DNA of 17,861 nucleotides from a bacterium (GTDB taxonomy: Bacteria > Bacillota_I > Bacilli_A > Mycoplasmatales > Mycoplasmoidaceae). The stretch lies in assembly GCA_017633835.1 (NCBI GenBank), contig JAGBOP010000014.1:1-17861 (forward strand), given 5' to 3'. Below, piece by piece: positions 10,499 through 17,861 of this stretch; position 1 is the stretch's first letter, and each line of letters begins with the position of its first letter. The translations under genes were made by a program, and so were the position numbers. The notes under the pieces are model-generated. The model searched no databases. It had not been told where the DNA came from and saw only the letters and a program-made list of their open reading frames with translations.

Positions 10499-10795
10499 AT
10501 GGATCAAAATAAAGTTGAATTAATTAAAAAAGCTCACTTACATGCAATTTTAGCAATCATTTTTTGGTTGTTAATTATTACTTTTGTGATTGGCTTTATT
10601 TTTCAAATCTTATTAGTGCTTGACTTGTTAAAACTAGATGAAAAGGATTTACCAGACCGGCAATTGCTTTTAATTTTAGCAATTATTGGTATTTTTTATG
10701 CTGGTTGAATTCTTAATATCTTTGTGGCTTATAAATTACGAATTGATACAGTTCAATTGATTAATAATCATAATAAGTTAGCCAAACGCATCTAA
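10499..10795 (+). CDS. Small two-helix membrane protein, copy 2
   Basis: This 98-aa protein is a tandem paralogue of the preceding gene. Identical stretches include IFQILLVLDL in helix 1 and LLLILAI.GIFYAG in helix 2, plus KAH.HAI near the N-terminus and a basic LAK.I C-terminus. The loop between helices is again charged (DEKDLPDRQ). The frame crosses a UGA Trp at 10706 and ends with TAA at 10793-10795. The ATG follows AAAGAAAAA rather than a GGAG-type site, so translation may be weaker than that of copy 1. It has its own -10 box and terminator. Function is unknown; two helices with a short loop could suit a small ion channel, holin-like or scaffold-anchoring role, but nothing in the sequence selects among these. 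Confidence 0.85.
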
Positions 10796-10805
10796 TTTTC
10801 TAATT

Positions 10806-10839
10806 AAAGCGGTCTTTATTAAAAAAAAGACCACTTTTT
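10806..10839 (+). terminator. Intrinsic terminator after small membrane protein copy 2
   Basis: A 12-bp stem with one mismatch (AAAGCGGTCTTT at 10806-10817 against AAAGACCACTTT at 10826-10837) is followed by a T run to 10839. It separates the small membrane genes from the coiled-coil/Hsp70 cluster. Confidence 0.8.
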
Positions 10840-10861
10840 AATCAGCAATAAAAATCTTCAT

Positions 10862-10891
10862 TTGATTATTTATCCAAAATAAAATTAAGAT
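10862..10891 (+). promoter_or_regulatory. Possible promoter of the coiled-coil/Hsp70 cluster
   Basis: TTGATT (10862-10867) and TAAGAT (10886-10891) are spaced by 18 nt, each matching the consensus at 4 of 6 bases. The background is so AT-rich that this is only a candidate. It is the only gap in the cluster preceded by a terminator, so transcription should begin somewhere in 10840-10925. Confidence 0.25.
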
Positions 10892-10915
10892 ATTAATTAA
10901 TATTTTTTAATTAAT
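10892..10915. repeat. AT-only inverted repeat just before the coiled-coil gene
   Basis: ATTAATTAA (10892-10900) and TTAATTAAT (10907-10915) form a perfect 9-bp inverted repeat with a 6-nt loop, ending 10 nt before the start codon at 10926. It could be an operator or a weak 5'-UTR hairpin, but such repeats arise readily by chance in this AT-rich context. Confidence 0.4.
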
Positions 10916-10925
10916 TAAGAAAGAA

Positions 10926-13900
10926 ATGGCACGAACAAAGAAAAATATTATTGTTGAATTAAATGATTTTAACGAAATACAGGTGGACGATAAATTAGTT
11001 GATTTGCAAAAACAATTTGATTTATATATCAAATGGCGAGACGAAACAATTGCTAGTTTAATGATTCGCAATCAACAGTTGCAACAAGCAAATGATGATG
11101 CTAACAACTTGTTAATAAGTAAAGCAAAAGAAAATGAAATTTTAAATGCTTTTCAAGTTTACTTTTCAAAACTAAAAAATGATTATAACCAATTAAGTAA
11201 AGATTGCAATGATTTACAAAAGGAAAATATTGTTTTAAAGAAACAAGTTAATGATAATAAAAATCAATCAACTGCTAAGCAAGATAGTCTTAAATTAAGT
11301 GAACTTAGTACGAAAAATCAAGTATTGCAAGATCAAAATGATTCTTTAGTGGCAAAAACAAAAAAATTACAAGATGATAAAAAGAATTTAAAGCAAGAAA
11401 ATAAAGAATTAGTTTCCACAATTAGTGATATTAACACAGCTAAAGACCAATTAACAATTATTAATGCTTCTTTAAAAAAGCAACTAAATGGGTATCGATT
11501 AGTTAACTCTAATTATAAAAATAAGATTGAAAATAAGCAAAAGGAAATTAATTATCAGCAAAATCAACTTGATTTATTGACTGAACAGTTAAAGCAAAAT
11601 AATTCTCATCAAGTTCATGAATTAGAAGTTAAGAATCAAGAATTAAATGGTCAAATTGCTACTTTAAAAGAAAATAACAACGAACTAAATGAAGAATTAA
11701 AAACTAAACAATTTGCTTTAAAAAAGCAAGAATTTATTTTTAATGATCAAATTAAATCATTACAAACTATTAATCAAAAATTAAATGAAGAAAATGGACG
11801 ATTAAACACCACCAATGCTGATTTAAATAATCGCATTAATCACTTAACAAAAAAGTTAAATGTGATTATTAGACAACAAGAAGCAGCTTCATTGCCAACT
11901 GCTGATGAATTAAACGATTTAAAGTGTAAATTAGATAAATTAACAAATACTAATAATGATTTATTAAACTTGAACGATGAATTAAAAGCATCTAATAATT
12001 CATTAGTTGCTAAAAATAATCAATTAAATGCACAGCATGATTCATTAATTGCTCAAATTACTGACCTTGGTAAAAAGTATTATGATTTAACAAATAAAGT
12101 TAAAACTTTAATTAATAAAGAGCAAGATAATAATTTATTGCAAATTAAATTGAAAGAGTTAAACGCTAATTATTTAGCTTTAAAGATTGATAAAAATAAT
12201 TTAAATACTTTATATACTAAGTTAACAATTACCAATGCAAATTTAACTAAGCAATTACAAACATTTACTAATCAAGCTAATGAATTAAATAAAGCACAAG
12301 CAAAAATTAGCGAGCTTGAAAATGATAATGCTAATTTGCATACGCAAATCAATGAATTAATTGATCAAGTGGCTAATTTTAAGAACGCTAATAATGCAAT
12401 TGAAACTAATAATGCTAAACTATTAATTGATAATGATGCTGATGCTGATGCATTCCAAGAACAAGCAAACATCGACCATGATGAAATAAAGAATCATGAT
12501 GCATTTATTCAATTAAATGATCAACTTGCACAATTAATTGCTGAAAATGAATCATTAAAGCAACAATTAATGCAACATAATCCTAACAGTGAATTAGAAA
12601 ATAAGTGTGCTTGCTTAACTGATGAAGTAGCAAAATTGCAACAAGAAAAAAGCAAACTTGCTACTGATAACTTGAATTTAAATAATAGCGTTAATTTTTA
12701 TCAAAATCAAGTTAATGATTTAAAAGTTGAAAATAAAAATAATTTAGCATTTTTAAAAGATCAAGAAGCAACCATTGCTAATTTGCAACAACAAATTAAT
12801 AAGCTTACTAAAGCAAATAATGATTACACTTTATTAACAACCAAATTAGATAATAAAGTGAAAGAACTTGCACTTGCTAATGAAAATAACGCAAAGTTAA
12901 CCAAAGAAAAAGCATTATTAAATATTAAGATTAATGATTTAAATACACTTAATGATGACAATCTTGTCACAATTAAAAACAATCAATCTGTAATTGATAA
13001 TTTAAATAAAAAAATTAGCGATTTAACAATTCAAATTAATAATTGTAATAAGCAACAAGTTGATTGAATTAATGCAAATAAAGTGCTTAAAGAATCATTA
13101 GATAATAATGACAAGACTATTTTTAATTTAAAAAACGAAGTTGCAATATTAACCAAAGACAAAGGAGCATTAGCTTTGCAAATTAATGATTTAACTGCAA
13201 AAAATGAAAATTTAAAGTTAAATTTAGCTAATTTGCAAGCAACTAATCAATCATTAAATTCTCAAATTGATAATTTAACAAAACAAATTAATAATTTAAC
13301 TAATGTAAATAAAACAGTTAAACAATCATTAGATGCTAATGACAAAACAATCAATACTTTAAAGAATCAAATAACAATTTTAACCAAAGAAAAAGCAGCA
13401 TTAGTTTCCCAAGTTAATGATTTAAATGCTAAAAATAACGCACTAATTAGTGATTTAAATAAAGAAGAAACTTATAGCACCACGTTAAGCAACAAGGTTG
13501 TTGATTTAAGCAAACAAGTTGAAAGTTTGAATGCTCATAAACAAAATTTAAATTCACTAATTGATGATTTAAAAGAACAAGTTAAACAATTAATTAGTAA
13601 GAATCAAACATTAACTAATAAATTAAATGAAGCAAATAATACTTTAGTTAATAAAGACCAAACAATTACTGCAAATAATAGTTCCATTAATTCTTTGAAA
13701 TCTCAATTGGTTAATTTACAAAATGAATTAAAAGATAAAGAAGCACAATCCAATTCTCAAAATAGTAAGTTAAATGAAGCAAATCTAAAAAACTGGACTT
13801 TAAAAGAAAATCTGCTTTCATCTAATAATGAAATTGCAAAATTAAAAGTTGATTATCAAAATGCCCAAACTAAACTAGAAGATTTAACGAATCAATTTGA

Positions 13901-13970
13901 AGAATATAAACAAGCTCACGAAGGAAGTGCTATTGGTCGATTCTTTAAAAGATTATTTCATCGCCAATAA
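10926..13970 (+). CDS. Giant coiled-coil protein (1014 aa)
   Basis: This is a rod-like protein, almost wholly coiled coil, rich in Asn, Lys, Leu, Gln and Asp and poor in Pro, Gly and aromatics. No signal peptide or membrane segment is seen, so it is probably cytosolic. The head (1-45) carries a motif D22-K-L..L..QF..YI..RD.TI..L45 that recurs in the next gene. The C-terminus ends with basic amphipathic IGRFFKRLFHRQ (1003-1014), also echoed in the next gene. Related stretches beginning LTK(E/D)K recur at 12900, 13152 and 13383, spaced 84 and 77 residues, both multiples of seven. A UGA Trp at 13065 splits it under the standard code. Start ATG 10926 follows AAGAAAG. Generic similarity to SMC or myosin-like rods is compositional; there is no ATPase domain. 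A structural or cytoskeletal role is likely, as with large coiled-coil proteins of mycoplasma attachment organelles, but that is inference. Confidence 0.9.
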
Positions 13971-13979
13971 GTAAATAAT

Positions 13980-14861
13980 ATGATTAATCAAGAATTAAAC
14001 GATAAATTAAACCAATTAGACGAGCAATTTAAACAATATATTACTACTCGTGATCAAACAATCAAAGATTTAAAAGATCAGATTGCCATTTTAAAAAACC
14101 AAAATAATAATAATGTTTCTTCACATCCAACTACTTCATCAACAAATTCTGGAATCAGTATGGAAGTGTGAGAATGTTCTCAAAAAGAAAAATTTAAGCT
14201 TGAAGAAAAAATTAAAGAACTCAATTCTGAAATTGATAAATTAAAAAAAGAAAGTAAAAATTCTTTTTTAGCAAATAATGATGAGCTAAATGAATATAAA
14301 ACTAAAAACATCTTCTTAGAACAAGAAAAAGAAAAGTTAACTAACGATTGAAACAATTTAGTAGATAAGTATAACCAGTTGTTTGATACTTATCAAGCTC
14401 AAAATGAAGAATTAAGCCAATTAAAACAAGAACTTCAATCTTGAAAAAATAATCAATCTTCACTTAGTGAAATTGAATCATTAAGAAACCAAATTAAATT
14501 ATTACAAGAAAACCGACCAAATAGGAATGAAAAGTTACTTAATTCTTTCAAAGAAGAAAATGCAAAATTAACAACCACTAATGAAAACTTAGTGCAAACA
14601 AATAACGATTTAAAAAATCAAGTCAAAAGATTAGCACAAGTAAATAATGATTTGGTCATTGCAACAAATAAATTAGAAGCTAATAATGCTAAATTAAGCA
14701 CTAATTTAAATTCATTATCAGTTAAATATGATGAATTGCAAAATCATGCTAATGAACTACAAAAGCAATTAGATGAATTGCAAGCAAAGCAAAGTAAAGC
14801 ATCTTCATCTAATCCAATTGCAAGACTATTTCAACGCATTTTTCATCACAAGAGTAATTAA
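13980..14861 (+). CDS. Shorter coiled-coil protein (293 aa) sharing head and tail motifs with its neighbour
   Basis: Read with UGA as Trp at 14169, 14348 and 14442, the frame is continuous for 293 aa; otherwise it would look like two small orphan genes. Residues 8-31 repeat the upstream protein's head motif (D8-K-L..L..QF..YI..RD.TI..L31) at a constant offset of 14. A disordered Asn/Ser/Thr linker (about 43-62) precedes coiled coil from about 65 to 270. The C-terminus has I280-A-R-L-F-Q-R-I-F-H-H, matching the upstream IGRFFKRLFHR. It starts 9 nt after the first coiled-coil gene without a clear ribosome binding site, suggesting translational coupling, and lies 52 nt before the lidless DnaK. 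Partner or shorter paralogue of the 1014-aa protein; family unknown. Confidence 0.88.
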
Positions 14862-14895
14862 AATAGAAGTACTTTTAAATATTCAAAAAATATAA

Positions 14896-16380
<1,485 letters not shown>

Positions 16381-16407
16381 TTCCTCAAAAATAAATTTTT
16401 ATTATTT

Positions 16408-17517
16408 ATGAAAGATTTAATTTTAGGAATTGGTTTTGGTTCAGAAAGCATTTATGTTACTTATTTAAATTCAAAAAATAATAGTGTACAATTAGTAGAA
16501 AATTCCACTGGTGAATATCGAACATTAGCATACATTAAAGAAAATTCTGACCATACCTTTATTGTTGGAACAAACGCAAAAAAGAAGGATGGTATTTTCT
16601 GATTAAGAGATGTTAATCAAACAAGTACTTTTACTTTTAATGAAAGCAAATATAACATTAAAGACTTTTGCATTCACATCTTGCAATATATCAAAGACTT
16701 TTGCCAAAAGAAATTTGGAGATGTTTTATTAAGATCAGTAATTTCTTTACCAATTTATTTCAGTAAACAATTATGTTCGTTAATTGAAGAATGTGCCAAC
16801 CAAGTTGGTTTAAACGTAATGGCTGTTATTAACGAACCTACTGCCATTACTTTAAATTACTGACAAAATAATCCTTCTAATTCGTTAACTAATTTAATTG
16901 TTTATGATTTAGGAGCACGTAGTCTTACTATTTCTAAAGTAGATATTATCCATAACATCCTCATTTTAATTAAAAGTGCAATTTATAGTTTACACAAAGG
17001 ATTAAATGTTTGAGTTGATCAACAAATTGAATACTTTCTAAACCGAGCAAAAAAAGAATTAGCAAAAAATTACCAAGATGCAGCTATAAATCAAGCATAC
17101 TTAAAGAAGAAAATTGCTGCTAGTTTAGAGAGTGCTCTTCTTTCTTTAAACGAAAAGAAAGAATTAATTGTGGCAATTAATGAACCCATAGGTTTAAATG
17201 GAGCAATGCCAATTTTCTTACCACCATTATCAGAAAAAGGAATTGATAAAACCTACGAAATTTTTACTAGTCCCTTAATATCACTAGTATCAAATCCTTC
17301 TGATTATACTTTAATTATGGCGGGGGGAGGTTCGCATCTTAAAGCAATTAAGAACCAAATTGATGCTTTAGACTTTAAAGAAGTAATTCATTTTAATAAT
17401 CCTGAACAAGCAAGTGCCATGGGAGCTTGTTGATACGGAGCAATTATTAGTGGACTAATTCCCAATAAATTAGTATTATCGTTAACTAATAATGTGACTG
17501 ATTTAAATAATTTATAA
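16408..17517 (+). CDS. Degenerate Hsp70 nucleotide-binding-domain-only protein (369 aa)
   Basis: The whole length aligns with the Hsp70 ATPase domain: a [13 protein letters not shown] start, VISLPIYFS against the usual ITIPARF, VINEPTAI, VYDLG, and a GGGSHLKAI equivalent of VGGSTRIPAI. Nothing corresponds to a linker, peptide-binding domain or lid. Catalytic positions have decayed. The first motif is GIGFGSES (Asp replaced by Gly9, TT by SE), the second phosphate loop DLGGGT is DLGARS (167-172), and the SIKRxMG lysine segment is not recognisable. ATP hydrolysis is therefore doubtful, although the fold and perhaps nucleotide binding may remain. The reading frame is intact over 369 codons with UGA Trp at 16600, 16861, 17011 and 17431, so it looks like a maintained gene, not a pseudogene. 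It starts 27 nt after the lidless dnaK with no visible ribosome binding site. Confidence 0.88.
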
Positions 17518-17540
17518 CTAAAAGAAAGGAATAATTAATC

Positions 17541-17861
17541 ATGAAGAAAATAATTTTTGGGATTGACTTAGGAACAACTAACTCCTGTATTGCTTACATG
17601 AATGGAACTACTCCCATCGTTATTGAAAATCCCGAAGGAATGAAAACTACTCCTTCAGTAGTTGCTTTTAAAAAAGATAGCAATAGTTTGCAAATCATTG
17701 TGGGTGAAAAAGCCAAACGACAAATGATTGTTAATCCTAATACGATTATCTCAGTTAAACGAACAATGGGTAGTGGGAAAAAATTTTTTATCTTTGATAA
17801 ACAATATACCCCGGAAGAAATTTCAGGTGATATCTTACATTATCTTTACGATTTTGCTGCT
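17541..17861 (+). CDS. dnaK: Molecular chaperone DnaK, N-terminal part (cut by window end)
   Basis: The first 107 residues are close to canonical Firmicutes Dna[58 protein letters not shown] with the catalytic Lys, and [11 protein letters not shown]. All ATPase residues visible are intact, unlike its immediate upstream neighbour. This is probably the housekeeping chaperone, but the peptide-binding domain and lid lie beyond the window, so this cannot be confirmed. ATG 17541 follows AAAGGA (17525-17530, 10-nt spacing) and lies 23 nt after the degenerate Hsp70 gene. No CIRCE-type inverted repeat was seen upstream. It is the third consecutive Hsp70-family gene on this strand. Confidence 0.93.
   Translation, partial: MKKIIFGIDLGTTNSCIAYMNGTTPIVIENPEGMKTTPSVVAFKKDSNSLQIIVGEKAKRQMIVNPNTIISVKRTMGSGKKFFIFDKQYTPEEISGDILHYLYDFAA

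Noticed and set aside
10840..10925. CIRCE-type heat-shock operator or small RNA before the Hsp70 cluster
   Set aside because: No TTAGCACTC/GAGTGCTAA pair was found here or before the individual Hsp70 genes; only an AT-only inverted repeat is present.
10926..13970. SMC or Rad50-type ATPase
   Set aside because: No Walker A, Walker B or signature motif at either end; the resemblance is only coiled-coil composition.
13980..14861. Two separate short genes or a pseudogene downstream of the giant coiled-coil gene
   Set aside because: Reading UGA as Trp joins them into one uninterrupted 293-aa coiled-coil protein with coherent head and tail motifs.
16408..17517. Degenerate Hsp70 as a dnaK pseudogene
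   Set aside because: Motifs have decayed, but the frame is intact over 369 codons with orderly gaps to both neighbours, so a maintained divergent gene is more likely.

Overview
The window is a low-GC (about 30% by eye), gene-dense piece of a Mollicutes genome that reads UGA as tryptophan (genetic code 4). Nearly every long gene has in-frame TGA codons at positions where Trp fits, and under the standard code they fall apart into fragments. The gene families (PolC-type replicase, Firmicutes-like MnmG, MnmG-RsmG pair, AAAGGAG-type ribosome binding sites) fit a mycoplasma-like organism. Genus cannot be fixed from the sequence alone.

Layout. (1) Positions 1-7404, plus strand: the last 20 codons of an unidentified gene, then polC (56-4546), a stand-alone DEDD exonuclease resembling PolC's own proofreading domain (4586-5230), ffh (5255-6601) and a four-helix membrane protein (6613-7404). 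They are closely packed and probably co-transcribed. (2) Positions 7394-9944, minus strand: mnmG followed by rsmG, overlapping by 8 nt; rsmG converges on and overlaps the membrane-protein gene by 11 nt. (3) Positions 10079-10795, plus strand: two paralogous 98-aa, two-helix membrane proteins, each with a -10-like box and its own intrinsic terminator. (4) Positions 10926-17861, plus strand: two coiled-coil proteins (1014 and 293 aa) followed by three Hsp70-family genes: a DnaK lacking the lid (488 aa), a nucleotide-binding-domain-only degenerate Hsp70 (369 aa), and the start of a canonical DnaK cut by the window end.

Regions 1 and 2 are housekeeping: replication, proofreading, protein targeting, tRNA wobble modification and 16S rRNA methylation. 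Region 4 is the unusual part. The two coiled-coil proteins share a conserved head motif and a basic amphipathic tail motif around very different rod lengths. They sit directly upstream of two structurally reduced Hsp70 paralogues and what looks like the housekeeping DnaK. Gaps are 9-52 nt with no terminator seen between them. A cytoskeletal or cell-surface-organelle scaffold with dedicated Hsp70-derived partners is an attractive inference but is unproven. No tRNA, rRNA, CRISPR array, insertion sequence or CIRCE heat-shock operator was recognised.
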